The position numbers and the translations under genes were made by a program. A stretch of 38,897 nucleotides of DNA from Chloroflexaceae bacterium (GTDB lineage: Bacteria; Chloroflexota; Chloroflexia; Chloroflexales; Chloroflexaceae): NCBI GenBank assembly GCA_028282325.1, contig JANQID010000075.1, positions 1-38,897 of the forward strand. Direction: 5' to 3'. The notes below the pieces were generated by a model that saw only the letters and a list, made by a program, of their open reading frames with translations, did not search any database and was not told the origin of the DNA. Positions 23,172 through 32,283 of the stretch are shown in pieces; position 1 is the stretch's first letter, and each line of letters begins with the position of its first letter.

Positions 23172-24780
23172 GCCAGCCAGTGATGTGGATCTGCTGCTTG
23201 AGGCATTGCCGCCGCATATCCAACTTTCGATTCGACAACATTCCGAGGATCTGGCTGATCTGTTAGAGATAGTGATAGACCTTGGTCGTCAGCCTGAGGC
23301 GCGCTATCGGCATCAGGAACGCTTCTTGAGTAATCGAGAAGTTACTCGCGAAGATATCGATTATGCCATAGCTCGCATCGGTGAATTTGGTGAAGATAAC
23401 CGCGCAGGGATAACCCGTACCCTCCATCGTATTTCGGCAATTCGCAACCGCAAGGGAATAGTGATTGGCCTGACTTGCCGCCTCGGTCGCGCGATCTTTG
23501 GCACGGTGACGATTATCCGCGATTTAATCGAAAGCGGCAACAGCATCTTGCTTCTGGGCAAGCCGGGAACAGGCAAGACCACCCTGCTGCGTGAGACTGC
23601 GCGTGTATTGGCGGAGGATTTGCGCAAACGGGTGGTTATTGTCGATACATCAAATGAGATAGCCGGTGATGGCGATATTCCGCATCCGGGCATTGGACGC
23701 GCACGCCGTATGCAGGTGCCGCGACCCTCTGGGCAGCATGCGGTGATGATCGAGGCAGTGGAAAACCATATGCCCGAAGTCATCGTAATCGATGAGATAG
23801 GTACAGAACTTGAGGCGGTGGCGGCGCGCACTATCGCCGAACGCGGCGTGCAATTGGTCGGTACGGCGCATGGCAATACATTGGCCAACCTGTTGATTAA
23901 TCCGACGCTTTCCGATCTCATCGGCGGCATTCAGGCAGTGACGCTCGGTGATGAGGAGGCGCGCCGTCGCGGTACGCAAAAGACGGTATTGGAGCGGAAA
24001 GCGCCCCCGACCTTCGATGTGCTGGTGGAAATTAAAAGTTGGGATCAGGTGGCGGTCTACAGCGATGTGGCGACAGCGGTTGATGCAATCTTGCGTGGCG
24101 AGGAACCTCAGATTGAGTGGCGTAGCCGCGATGCTGAGGGCAATGTGCAAGTGATCCAACCGCCGGCTCATGACTCGCCGACCGAATTGCCGTTTGCATT
24201 GCGGCGCGCCCCGGCGAAGCGGGCCGAGCGTGAGGCTGAGGGCAGTCGCCTGCGGAGGCGCAATGGCGATGCATCGCCGGTTGGATCGACACAGCGCATC
24301 TTTCCATATGGGGTGAGTCGCAATCGTCTGGAACATGCCATTGAACGACTCAAAGTTCCCGCAGTTATTGTACGCGATATGAAGGAAGCCACGCTCGTTA
24401 TGACGCTCAAGAACTACTATCGCCAGAGCTCACAGCAATTGCGACAGGCAGAAGAACAAGGCGTGCCGGTTTATGTATTGCGCAACAATACCATTACCCA
24501 GATGGAACGCCAACTGGCTCATATCTTTCACTTACGCGAATACGATGAGCCTCCAGTTGCGTCCAGGCGAGAGGAAAGCTCCGAGACGCTTGAGGATGTG
24601 ATGTTAGAGACGGAAAACGCCATCAATAGCGTGATGAATGGTGAAAATAGCGTCGTAGAGTTGCAGCCGCGCAGCAGCTATATTCGTCGATTACAACATC
24701 AGATGGCCGATCGCTATAATCTGCGCTCAGAGAGTCGCGGCTCTGATCCGCATCGACGGGTGAAGATTTATCGTTCATAG
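23155..24780 (+). CDS. R3H-domain AAA ATPase (Ycf45/SpoIIIAA-like)
   Basis: A 541-residue cytoplasmic ATPase. The SpoIIIAA-like P-loop domain spans about 90-300: Walker A GKPGTGKTT (135-143), Walker B VIVIDEIGTE (209-218), DTSNEIAGDGDIPHPGIGRA and GTAHGNTLANLLINPTLSDLIGG. This is the signature of the chloroplast/cyanobacterial Ycf45 and sporulation-AA families. A disordered Arg/Glu-rich segment (about 345-385) leads to a C-terminal half ending in an R3H single-stranded nucleic-acid-binding domain (about 480-541, RRLQHQMADRYNL). The cellular role is not known. ATG 23155 has AGGGAGG upstream, though at 12 bases, and overlaps the preceding gene; an upstream TTG is less likely. Confidence 0.88.
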   Translation: MPEQHEPASDVDLLLEALPPHIQLSIRQHSEDLADLLEIVIDLGRQPEARYRHQERFLSNREVTREDIDYAIARIGEFGEDNRAGITRTLHRISAIRNRKGIVIGLTCRLGRAIFGTVTIIRDLIESGNSILLLGKPGTGKTTLLRETARVLAEDLRKRVVIVDTSNEIAGDGDIPHPGIGRARRMQVPRPSGQHAVMIEAVENHMPEVIVIDEIGTELEAVAARTIAERGVQLVGTAHGNTLANLLINPTLSDLIGGIQAVTLGDEEARRRGTQKTVLERKAPPTFDVLVEIKSWDQVAVYSDVATAVDAILRGEEPQIEWRSRDAEGNVQVIQPPAHDSPTELPFALRRAPAKRAEREAEGSRLRRRNGDASPVGSTQRIFPYGVSRNRLEHAIERLKVPAVIVRDMKEATLVMTLKNYYRQSSQQLRQAEEQGVPVYVLRNNTITQMERQLAHIFHLREYDEPPVASRREESSETLEDVMLETENAINSVMNGENSVVELQPRSSYIRRLQHQMADRYNLRSESRGSDPHRRVKIYRS

Positions 24781-24837
24781 GCGAACGGCGCGGTTTGATT
24801 CTTGCAGCAGCCGGAATGCAACGGAAATGTAAGAGCG

Positions 24838-24846
24838 TGGTATAGT
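24838..24846 (+). promoter_or_regulatory. Extended -10 promoter of tmk
   Basis: TGGTATAGT at 24838-24846, about 40 nt before ATG 24887; no good -35. Confidence 0.5.
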
Positions 24847-24886
24847 ACGTTCGCAATGGTTCCGTTCTCTGAAAGTGGCGAAATGT

Positions 24887-25576
24887 ATGGGACTCTTCAT
24901 CACGTTCGAAGGTCCAGAAGGCAGCGGTAAAAGCACCCAGGCGCGCTTGCTCTATGAGCATTTGCAGACCCAGGGTTACCCGGTGATCCTTACCCGTGAA
25001 CCGGGAGGGACGCGAATTGGCGAGATGATCCGCCGTATTCTGATCGATCTTCGCCATACCGAGATGGCGCCAACCACCGAAACGCTGCTCTTCTCTGCTG
25101 CTCGCGCACAATTGGTGAGTGAACTCATTCGGCCTTATCTAGCGACCGGCGGGATTGTTTTGTGTGATCGGTATGCGGATTCAACCTATGCGTACCAGGG
25201 GTATGGCCTTGGACGTGATTTGAAGGAACTACATGCAATTACGATGGTGGCGACCGGCGGTTTGATGCCTGATTTGACGTTCTATCTGGACATTGATGTT
25301 GAATCAGGGCTGGAACGCAAGCGTGGACGCCAAACAGGCAAAGCGCCGATAGAAGGACGCACAATGCCCCCGGAATGGAATCGGCTCGATGCTCGCGATC
25401 TGGCCTATCACCAGCGAGTGGCGGCCGGGTTTCACGAGTTGATGCAGCGTGAGCCGGAACGCTGGCGCAAGCTCGATGCGCGCCGCCCTATCGACGATCT
25501 CGCTCAGGCGATTGAGAGCGAAGTCAGGTTATGGCTGCCTCGAGTTGCACGCCTGCCGGGCAGTGTTGAAGTTTAG
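24887..25576 (+). CDS. tmk: Thymidylate kinase
   Basis: A 229-residue kinase that phosphorylates dTMP to dTDP with ATP. The P-loop GPEGSGKST is at 9-17, TREPGGTRIGE at 37-46 and the DR(Y/F) motif CDRYADSTYAYQGYG at about 93-107. The lid region is RKRGRQTGKAP. ATG 24887 gives the canonical MGLFITFEGPEG; a GTG 12 bases upstream would add four residues. Length is normal for the family. Downstream genes on the same strand are a zinc-ribbon membrane protein and a P1 peptidase, with 69 bp and larger gaps. Confidence 0.96.
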   Translation: MGLFITFEGPEGSGKSTQARLLYEHLQTQGYPVILTREPGGTRIGEMIRRILIDLRHTEMAPTTETLLFSAARAQLVSELIRPYLATGGIVLCDRYADSTYAYQGYGLGRDLKELHAITMVATGGLMPDLTFYLDIDVESGLERKRGRQTGKAPIEGRTMPPEWNRLDARDLAYHQRVAAGFHELMQREPERWRKLDARRPIDDLAQAIESEVRLWLPRVARLPGSVEV

Positions 25577-25645
25577 CTCGATGTTGTAGCGCAAGTCGCG
25601 AATGGCGTTGGCAAGCGAATGTGGCCGTTGCTCTTATGAGGATGT

Positions 25646-26152
25646 ATGCAGGAAATCCAGGATTTCTTTACTAACCTTCGTCCAATCCTTGAATTGATTG
25701 GCGTAACGCTGGGCGCATATCTTGTGTTGTTGTGGGCTGCGTCGGTTCTATGGGCCTATCGCGATATTCGCAATCGCAGCGAGGATGCTTCAGTCCAGGT
25801 GCTTGCAGTCGGCCTGGTATTGCTGCTGCCATTCGCCGGCATTCCGATCCATTTGATTTTGCGACCTCCCCAAACCCTGGCCGAGAAATACGAGCGGTCG
25901 TTAGAGCAAGCATATCTGCGGCGCGATATCGAAGAAAAATATGTCTGTCCTGAATGTCAGCGATCTGTCGAGCACGATTTTGTTCTTTGCCCGCATTGCC
26001 ATACTCAGTTGCGACGCCGGTGCCCGACCTGTGATCGCGTTGTCGATCTCACATGGAGCGTGTGTCCTTACTGTGGCCAGGAAGGTTCGGAATTTACCGC
26101 CAATTCTGGTGTGTTGGCCAGGGAAGGTCATTCTGTGTACGATGTGAGATAG
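25646..26152 (+). CDS. Membrane protein with double zinc-ribbon
   Basis: A 168-residue protein with two hydrophobic helices (about 15-37 and 49-71), followed by a cytoplasmic double zinc-ribbon: CPEC (100-103), CPHC (115-118), CPTC (125-128), CPYC (140-143). Spacing between cysteine pairs is as in DZR-type ribbons. The partner and function are unknown; such proteins often act as adaptors. The start ATG 25646 has a weak GAGG site. A basic, acidic-mixed linker (75-98) separates membrane and zinc parts. Confidence 0.75.
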   Translation: MQEIQDFFTNLRPILELIGVTLGAYLVLLWAASVLWAYRDIRNRSEDASVQVLAVGLVLLLPFAGIPIHLILRPPQTLAEKYERSLEQAYLRRDIEEKYVCPECQRSVEHDFVLCPHCHTQLRRRCPTCDRVVDLTWSVCPYCGQEGSEFTANSGVLAREGHSVYDVR

Positions 26153-26229
26153 CTTGATGTGTGGTTGTGTGCAGCAAGGGTTGATCACGCCGCGCTGTTT
26201 CGATGTCGTTTGCGGTTGAGGAGGAAACG

Positions 26230-27207
26230 ATGTCTCCTGCGATCACCGATGTTCCGGGCGTCCTGGTTGGACATGCGCACGATGTTGATGCGTTGACGGG
26301 TTGTACTGTCGTTCTCGCGCCTGACGGCGCTGTGGGCGGCGTGGATGTTCGTGGCGGCGGCCCCGGCACCCGCGAAACGGATCTTCTCAATCCTACAACA
26401 ATGGTCTCCGAAGTGCATGCCATCGCCTTGTGCGGCGGCAGCGCCTTTGGTCTGGCGGCAGCGACCGGTGTCGCCGACTGGCTTCGCGAGCGTGGCATCG
26501 GTTACGACACCCAATTTGCCCGCGTGCCGATTGTCCCCGCAGCCGTCATCTTTGATCTGGCCATTGGGCGCAGCGATCGCTGGGCCGATGCCGAGACGGG
26601 CTATGCCGCATGCGCCGCTGCTTCAGATGTTATGCTTGAAGGAAACGTCGGTGTGGGCATCGGGGCGACGGTTGGCAAAGCCTTTGGACCGGGGGCCGCG
26701 GTCAAAAGCGGCGTTGGCTCCTGGAGCGAGACCTTGTCTGACGGCGTCGTTGTTGGCGCCCTAGCAGTGTGCAACGCATTTGGCGATGTCTGGAACGAAC
26801 AAGGCGAAATTCTTGCCGGTGTGCGTGATGTTGCACGAGGCGGCTTTGCCAATGCGATGCATGTGCTGCGTACGTCGGAAGCGCGTGCAGCGCTGATGGC
26901 GCGAACGGCCAACAATACCACGCTGGCTGTGGTAGCGACCAACGCAACGCTCTCGAAAGCTGAAGCGACCAAATTGGCGCAGATGGCTCAGGATGCACTG
27001 GCGCGAACCATTCGCCCGGTGCATACGCCGTTTGATGGCGATACGGTCTTTGCACTGGCCCAGGCGGACGGACGCTATCCGGCGCCGCATATGGCGATAC
27101 TTGGCAGCGTGGCTGTTGATGTGCTTTCCCGCGCTATTGAACGCTCCATTACCGAGGCGACCACGGCAGGCGGTGTTCCATCTGTGCGCGATCTCTCACT
27201 CCCCTAA
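26230..27207 (+). CDS. P1-family (DmpA-like) aminopeptidase
   Basis: A 325-residue member of the S58/P1 family of L-aminopeptidase/D-esterase enzymes. These mature by self-cleavage before a Ser/Thr nucleophile. Here the candidate site is within ANNTTLAVVATNATL (227-241), in an NN-T-T context. Other conserved stretches are ITDVPGVLVGHAHD (5-18), GGGPGTRETDLL (42-53), ALCGGSAFGLAAATGV (66-81) and the C-terminal HTPFDGDTVFALA. GAGGAGG five bases before ATG 26230 sets the start; an upstream in-frame ATG at 26203 is less likely. The native substrate is unknown. Confidence 0.88.
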   Translation: MSPAITDVPGVLVGHAHDVDALTGCTVVLAPDGAVGGVDVRGGGPGTRETDLLNPTTMVSEVHAIALCGGSAFGLAAATGVADWLRERGIGYDTQFARVPIVPAAVIFDLAIGRSDRWADAETGYAACAAASDVMLEGNVGVGIGATVGKAFGPGAAVKSGVGSWSETLSDGVVVGALAVCNAFGDVWNEQGEILAGVRDVARGGFANAMHVLRTSEARAALMARTANNTTLAVVATNATLSKAEATKLAQMAQDALARTIRPVHTPFDGDTVFALAQADGRYPAPHMAILGSVAVDVLSRAIERSITEATTAGGVPSVRDLSLP

Positions 27208-27367
27208 TTATGATCTGTGATACACTCCGCTCCCTTGGATCACCATAATGCTACCCTGGTTTGAGGTATACTATAATCTCAGTTTGTGGCCTGTCTCATT
27301 CTGTGAATCCCATATATAACCCAGTTGTCGGGAATTGATGTAATATGCCATAGTTCGATAGAATAGA

Positions 27368-29179
27368 ATGTGTGCGTTGCAATCTCGTTTATCTATGAAA
27401 CCAGCTTTTGTACTTGTTTTTGCCATTCTCCTCACGATCCTGACTGCTTGTGAGATCGAAGGAGGCGTTACGCCAGAATCATCTTTGGAAGCGCTCCCAT
27501 TGCCTTCTGTGGCGGTTGAGCAGCAATCGCCGGTCGCGCAATCTGAGGTCGGCATCCGCATCGGTTTGCTTGAAGAACCAGATGACCTCCTGCCATTTCA
27601 CGATGATGTAGCCGATCAGCGCGCTTCGGCGCCGATCACTGAACTGCTCTTCCCCTCGCCGCTCCTTGAACTCAACTACGCCTACACGACAACCGGCGTG
27701 CTAGAGCGCATACCCTCGCTTGAGAATGGTGATGTGGATCTGCTATCCACCGATGTCTATCTCGATGCGACGGGTATGATTACGACCACTGAAACGGAAG
27801 TGGTGACGCAGATGGAGCAAATAGCCGTCACGTATCGCTGGAATCCTGATCTTGTCTGGTCGGACGGAACGCCGGTGACTGCCGACGACTCCGTTTTTGC
27901 CTATGAGCTGTCTCGTGAAGCGGCGTTTGGGGGGGATGTGACTAGTCGTCTGGCGCTGATCGAACGGTATGAGAAGATCGATGCGCACACCACGCGAGCC
28001 GTGCTCTATCCAGACTACACCGATCCGGCATACATCAAGACGTTCTGGACGCCGCTGCCGCGCCATCTGTTGCAAGACGAAGATCCGCTGACAATTTCGC
28101 AGAGTGACTTTGCTATGCAACCAGTTGGCTATGGACCGTATATGATCGAGCGCCGGGAAGAAGGCGGAGTTCGTTTAGCTCGCAATCCGTACTACCCGGA
28201 TCCTCAACCGTCGTTTGCGATGGTCACGTTTGTTTTTGCGCCGGGCGTTGATGCAATGCGCGCAGTAATGTTAAAAGGTGGTCTGGATCTGGCGGTTGCC
28301 GATCAGGTCATGCCGGAACAGATAGAGTTTTTGGAGCGTGATCGGCGCAATGGTCTGATCGATGTAGCATATGTTCCCAGTCCGATCTGGGAGCATCTGG
28401 ATTTCAATCTCGATGTGCCCTTGCTTCAGGATATTCGGGTTCGTCGTGCGATAGCCTACGCCGTTGATCGACAAGGGATGGCGGATGAGTTGTTCGCCGG
28501 TCGGACCCCGGTGCTCGATAGCTGGATTCTGTCCGATCAGTGGGCATCTGCGCCGCCAGATCAGATCACGCGCTACGAGTATGCTCCTGAACGTGCGCAT
28601 GAGTTGCTTGATGAAGCCGGTTTCATAGACGGCGATGGCGATGGTATACGCGAGTGGGAGGGCATGCCGCTCCAGCTTCGGTTATTGACCACGGAAGGAT
28701 CTCCCATTCGCATCGCCGTGGCGGAGCATATACAGGCTGATATACGCTCTGTCGGCATTGATGTAATCATTGATGCTATTCCGGCTCAGGATTTGTATCT
28801 TCTGGATGGACCGCTGTTCCGCCGAGATTTTGAGATGGTGTTGTTCGCCTGGATTGCCGGGGCGGACCCGCGCGGTTGGGAGTTGTGGAGTTGTGCAGGC
28901 GTGCCAGGACAGCTGAATAATTGGACCGGCAACAACTTCCCCGGCTGGTGCTTTTATGAAGCGGATCAGTCGATTCGCGTCGCGACTACGTCGATGGATC
29001 ACGATGAGCGCAAGGCGGCATATTTGCGCCAGCAGCAACTCTTTACACAGGAGTTGCCGTCATTGCCGTTGTTCCAGCGACTTTCCATTATTATGAATGG
29101 ATCAGCGCTTCACGACCTTGAGCCCGATCCATCGGCCCCTATCACCTGGAATATTGTAGAGTGGTCACAGAGTCGTTGA
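27368..29179 (+). CDS. Oligopeptide-type ABC transporter substrate-binding lipoprotein
   Basis: A 603-residue extracytoplasmic binding protein of SBP family 5. The signal peptide has a good lipobox (LTILTAC), so it is lipid-anchored at the cysteine. The binding domain spans about 60-590: RWNPDLVWSDGTPVTADDSVF (family signature), YGPYMIERREEGGVRLARNPYY, RRAIAYAVDRQGM and ELWSCAGVPGQLNNWTGNNF. The start is uncertain: ATG 27368, or ATG 27395, which gives the compact signal MKPAFVLVFAILLTI; neither has a clear ribosome binding site. No permease or ATPase gene is adjacent, so its transporter must be encoded elsewhere. Confidence 0.88.
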   Translation: MCALQSRLSMKPAFVLVFAILLTILTACEIEGGVTPESSLEALPLPSVAVEQQSPVAQSEVGIRIGLLEEPDDLLPFHDDVADQRASAPITELLFPSPLLELNYAYTTTGVLERIPSLENGDVDLLSTDVYLDATGMITTTETEVVTQMEQIAVTYRWNPDLVWSDGTPVTADDSVFAYELSREAAFGGDVTSRLALIERYEKIDAHTTRAVLYPDYTDPAYIKTFWTPLPRHLLQDEDPLTISQSDFAMQPVGYGPYMIERREEGGVRLARNPYYPDPQPSFAMVTFVFAPGVDAMRAVMLKGGLDLAVADQVMPEQIEFLERDRRNGLIDVAYVPSPIWEHLDFNLDVPLLQDIRVRRAIAYAVDRQGMADELFAGRTPVLDSWILSDQWASAPPDQITRYEYAPERAHELLDEAGFIDGDGDGIREWEGMPLQLRLLTTEGSPIRIAVAEHIQADIRSVGIDVIIDAIPAQDLYLLDGPLFRRDFEMVLFAWIAGADPRGWELWSCAGVPGQLNNWTGNNFPGWCFYEADQSIRVATTSMDHDERKAAYLRQQQLFTQELPSLPLFQRLSIIMNGSALHDLEPDPSAPITWNIVEWSQSR

Positions 29180-29238
29180 TCGGTTTCAAGTCGAGGATGA
29201 CTGTATTGTATGTGCGATGGTGCTAAAAAGGAGCCGTG

Positions 29239-29643
29239 ATGAATAGAATGGTCGAAATGGTTATGCACCGCGGTGTGCTGACTTGCAAACGCGATACGCC
29301 GGTTCAGGATGTCGCCCGCAAGATGTCGGAACGAGATGTGAGCGCACTTGTCGTCGTGAATGATAATGGTTATATGATCGGTTTGATTTCGCGTACCGAT
29401 CTGGTCAATGCACGCCTGTACGAGCAGTACTGGAAACATTGGCGTGGTCTAACTGCCGGACATATTATGGTGACGGATGTCATTTCCGTGCGCCAGGATG
29501 ATACGTTGCAACATGCCAGCGTGTTAATGATGGAGCGCAAAATCCACCGTGTCGTCGTGGTGGAGAGTACTGAGCATGGTTTGAGACCGATTGGCATTCT
29601 GTCTGTCACCGATCTGGTACGCGATATGGCGCTTGAAAAATAA
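29239..29643 (+). CDS. CBS-pair protein
   Basis: A 134-residue protein made almost only of two CBS domains (about 7-60 and 76-131), which as a pair (Bateman module) bind adenine nucleotides and sense energy state. Motifs include TPVQDVARKMSERDVSALVVV, GLISRTDLV, ASVLMMERKIHRVVVV and GILSVTDLVRD. AAGGAG at 29228-29233 sets ATG 29239. It stands alone and is followed by a good terminator; the partner it regulates is not evident. Confidence 0.88.
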   Translation: MNRMVEMVMHRGVLTCKRDTPVQDVARKMSERDVSALVVVNDNGYMIGLISRTDLVNARLYEQYWKHWRGLTAGHIMVTDVISVRQDDTLQHASVLMMERKIHRVVVVESTEHGLRPIGILSVTDLVRDMALEK

Positions 29644-29671
29644 GCGGGTTAAAATACCGCGATATACTGTG

Positions 29672-29713
29672 AACGACAGCTGATCATGAATAGCGGATTG
29701 GCTGTCGTTTTTT
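29672..29713 (+). terminator. Rho-independent terminator after the CBS gene
   Basis: Arms AACGACAGC (29672-29680) and GCTGTCGTT (29701-29709), 20-nt loop, followed by a run of T to 29713. It lies between convergent genes. Confidence 0.8.
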
Positions 29714-29716
29714 GTG

Positions 29717-31783
29717 TTATATATGCAGATAGTCGCGCAGATGCACAATCCAGATCGTCAAGCCGTAGACGAGTGTAATTGCCAGTATCAGCGCCGCTCC
29801 TGCCTTGCCCCATTTTCCATGCTGCCAGAATGCGCCAAGCGTTGGGCCTGCCCCCAGACACAATGCCGGATAGAGGAAATGCGCCCAGCGTACGCCCTGA
29901 TCGGCAATAAGGATAATCCCCTGTGAGATTAGCGTACCGACCCACCAGGCGATCAGGACGCTGGCGAGTACCCATTGTGCGGTGCGTCCATTCCGTTGTC
30001 CGGCGATCAGGGCGACGCCTGCGAGTCCGCTGATGACCAGGAGCAGCGGTAGTGGCGTGCGTCCGCCAGGCCGCGCCAGCCCCAACGTGCTGAGCGCCAG
30101 ATCGCCGATTTTTTCCATCGGCGACAAGGCGGCAGCGTTGGTAGTCGCCGCTCCTTCGCCGAATCGTTCTGCGAAGAGGGCCAGGAACTGGGGCGCAGTA
30201 TAGTAGACTAGCACGACGATGCCGAGCGCCAGCGCGCCTGCCAGCGCCAGATCGCCGGTCGGATATGCCAGCGTGCGTGTCGCGCGTTGACGCAGATCTC
30301 CGATGATGCTTATCCCCCACGCGGCAGCGAACAGGGCCCCAAGCGAAAGCGTGACGCCGGAATGCGCGAGGAGACCGACGACCAGCGCAAGAGTGAGCCA
30401 GACGATGCCGGTTCGATTGCGGGTCTGACCTGCATCCCACGCCAGCAAGGCGATCGCTGGCAGTGCCAACGCTTGCCCGCCAATGTTCGCGTACTCGCCG
30501 ATCGAAAACGATTCCAGAAGCGGCGGCGGCAACAGATAGAACGCAGCGCCAAGCAAGGCGGCGCTTTGTCGTGCGCCGCTACGCCGCAGCAAGAGCCAGA
30601 TCAAGGCGACAACCAGACTATCAAGCGCAGCGACGCCGATCTGGATCAATAGGATGCGTTCCACGTGACCGACCGGGACAATCAGTTGCCACGGAGCGAG
30701 CAGCAGATAGACGCCGGGCGGATAGGGCGCTTGCCCGCCGCCGGCTTCGGCAGGCAGTCCCTCGGTGAAATAGATGATGCCCAGGCTTGTTTCTAGCAAG
30801 TTGTTGGCGTTCAACCCGGCATCGCTGAACAATGCATATGGGTGCAGCATCCCCCCCGCGCGGAGCGCAAACGCAAGCGCGACCAGTACGACAATGCCGC
30901 CGATTGCCGCGCCAGCGGCGTGCTGATCAGGCAACGCAGAGGTTCCCCAACGGCGCAGAATCGCCTGAAGCGATAAGGCTAGGGCCGCACAACCCAGCGC
31001 CAGTGCTGGCAAAATGGGTGCGATCAATGTCAGCGCCAGGCGATTGGTTGCCAACAGCAAAAGGATAATGCCCGTGCCTGTTAGGATGAGCAAGCGCGCC
31101 ACGTTGATGGGCAACGCCAGCCAGCGCGCTAAAACGTAGATCAGTATGAGCGTCGCCGCCAGCCCGTAGAGGTAGGGCAGTGCGGGTGTATGCAATCCGG
31201 AAGTCGGTTCCAGCCGAACGTCGCGTATCACAAATCCCAGGGCGCGCGGATCGTCGGGAGAGGTATACGCATCGGCCTGGAAATGGAGCGCCAGATCGCC
31301 ATTGGCGTTGATAGGGCCAAGCAGGTGATAGATGCGGGGATGGGCGCTGATTGCGAGGAGCGTCGGCGAGCGGTTGTCGAAATGCCATTGGACGGCGGCA
31401 TCAGTGCCATCCGCGTGTCCGCTGCTGGCGTAGAGGCGCATAATCCAGCGCCCCCCGCCGACGCCGGGAAACCGGATCGTTGCATCGCTGGTCGTCCAGC
31501 GGTAGGCATAGCCCGGTGGCAGTGTCCACCAGCGGTAATCCTCGCCGCTGTAAGGTTCCGATCCGTTGAAGCCGCTGAGGAACGGTGCATCATCCTCGCG
31601 CCGCTGGCTGGCAGCATCGCCGCCAATGGCCAGGCGGGCGTAGATCGGCGCCTGATAGGCCAAAGCCCAGGCGACGAACGCACCAAGCAAGAGCAGTGCC
31701 AGTATTCCGATCTCGCCCCAGGAGATTCGCTTGACCGAGTCGGATACGCGGTCCAGGTGCGCTGTACGGTTTGATGCTGGCAT
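29717..31783 (-). CDS. Large multi-pass membrane protein (glycosyltransferase-like topology)
   Basis: A 688-residue integral membrane protein. One N-terminal helix (about 24-44) is followed by a beta-rich outward-facing domain (about 46-200, RWTTSDATIRFPG, WIMRLYASSGHADG), then roughly ten to twelve helices (203-680). A short PYPPGVYLLLAPWQ motif and long loops recall GT-C-type glycosyltransferases and polyprenol-sugar enzymes, but no catalytic DxD/ExD site is certain. ATG 31783 leaves 23 bp after the SMR-like gene and avoids overlap with it, although the frame stays open further upstream. Last gene of the four-gene operon that starts at 33708; likely in surface-glycan or glycolipid assembly. 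Confidence 0.6.
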   Translation of the reverse strand: MPASNRTAHLDRVSDSVKRISWGEIGILALLLLGAFVAWALAYQAPIYARLAIGGDAASQRREDDAPFLSGFNGSEPYSGEDYRWWTLPPGYAYRWTTSDATIRFPGVGGGRWIMRLYASSGHADGTDAAVQWHFDNRSPTLLAISAHPRIYHLLGPINANGDLALHFQADAYTSPDDPRALGFVIRDVRLEPTSGLHTPALPYLYGLAATLILIYVLARWLALPINVARLLILTGTGIILLLLATNRLALTLIAPILPALALGCAALALSLQAILRRWGTSALPDQHAAGAAIGGIVVLVALAFALRAGGMLHPYALFSDAGLNANNLLETSLGIIYFTEGLPAEAGGGQAPYPPGVYLLLAPWQLIVPVGHVERILLIQIGVAALDSLVVALIWLLLRRSGARQSAALLGAAFYLLPPPLLESFSIGEYANIGGQALALPAIALLAWDAGQTRNRTGIVWLTLALVVGLLAHSGVTLSLGALFAAAWGISIIGDLRQRATRTLAYPTGDLALAGALALGIVVLVYYTAPQFLALFAERFGEGAATTNAAALSPMEKIGDLALSTLGLARPGGRTPLPLLLVISGLAGVALIAGQRNGRTAQWVLASVLIAWWVGTLISQGIILIADQGVRWAHFLYPALCLGAGPTLGAFWQHGKWGKAGAALILAITLVYGLTIWIVHLRDYLHI

Positions 31784-31806
31784 TGCCCTATGCGTAGCGG
31801 ATTGGG

Positions 31807-32283
31807 TCAACTCTGATTCTGGCCCCAGGTGATCACAATGACGCCGATGACGATGATCGATGCGCCGATGATGCGGTTGAGCGTGATGGTTTCGTTGAGG
31901 AAAAAGCGCGCCGGGATCATGCTCACAACATAACTCAGCGCCAGCAATGGATAGGCAAAGGAAAAATCGACGCGCGAGATGACGGCGAGCCAGAACAGCG
32001 ATCCGCCGAAGATTAGCCCGAAGCCGAGAATGACTCGCCACTCGGTGAATGTGCGCCAGACTGCATCAAAAGAAGCATTAAATTCGCCAACCTGATTCAT
32101 CCCGGCCTTGAGCAGCAATTCGCCCATAACTGTGAAACAGATGGCGATGAGCAGCAAAACAAAAACTTGAAACATGGAGCGGATCCTTGCGGTGTCGAAT
32201 GGCAAGCGATGGACGACAGGCAATGCGGCGTCAAGGTTCGCCGATTGCCGTTCGTACGTTGGAGATGGCTGTTTATTCGTCAT
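31807..32283 (-). CDS. SMR/EamA-like small membrane carrier
   Basis: A small four-helix membrane protein (158 residues from ATG 32283, 122 from ATG 32175). The core has FTVMGELLLKAGM with the SMR-type glutamate in helix 1, GLIFGGSLFWLAVISRVDF, YPLLALSYVVSMIPARFFLNE and IIGASIIVIGVIVITWG. Such proteins export cations or, as ArnE/ArnF, flip lipid-linked sugars; the operon (methyltransferases, large membrane protein) favours a lipid-linked substrate. The longer form shares an ATGA overlap with the upstream methyltransferase, but AAGGA before ATG 32175 supports the shorter one. The 36 extra residues look unstructured. Confidence 0.78.
   Translation of the reverse strand: MTNKQPSPTYERQSANLDAALPVVHRLPFDTARIRSMFQVFVLLLIAICFTVMGELLLKAGMNQVGEFNASFDAVWRTFTEWRVILGFGLIFGGSLFWLAVISRVDFSFAYPLLALSYVVSMIPARFFLNETITLNRIIGASIIVIGVIVITWGQNQS

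Noticed and set aside
29649-30440. 263-residue Arg-rich frame on the minus strand
   Set aside because: Out-of-frame shadow of the large membrane protein; composition (Arg/Ser/Ala repeats) is typical of a GC-rich wrong frame.
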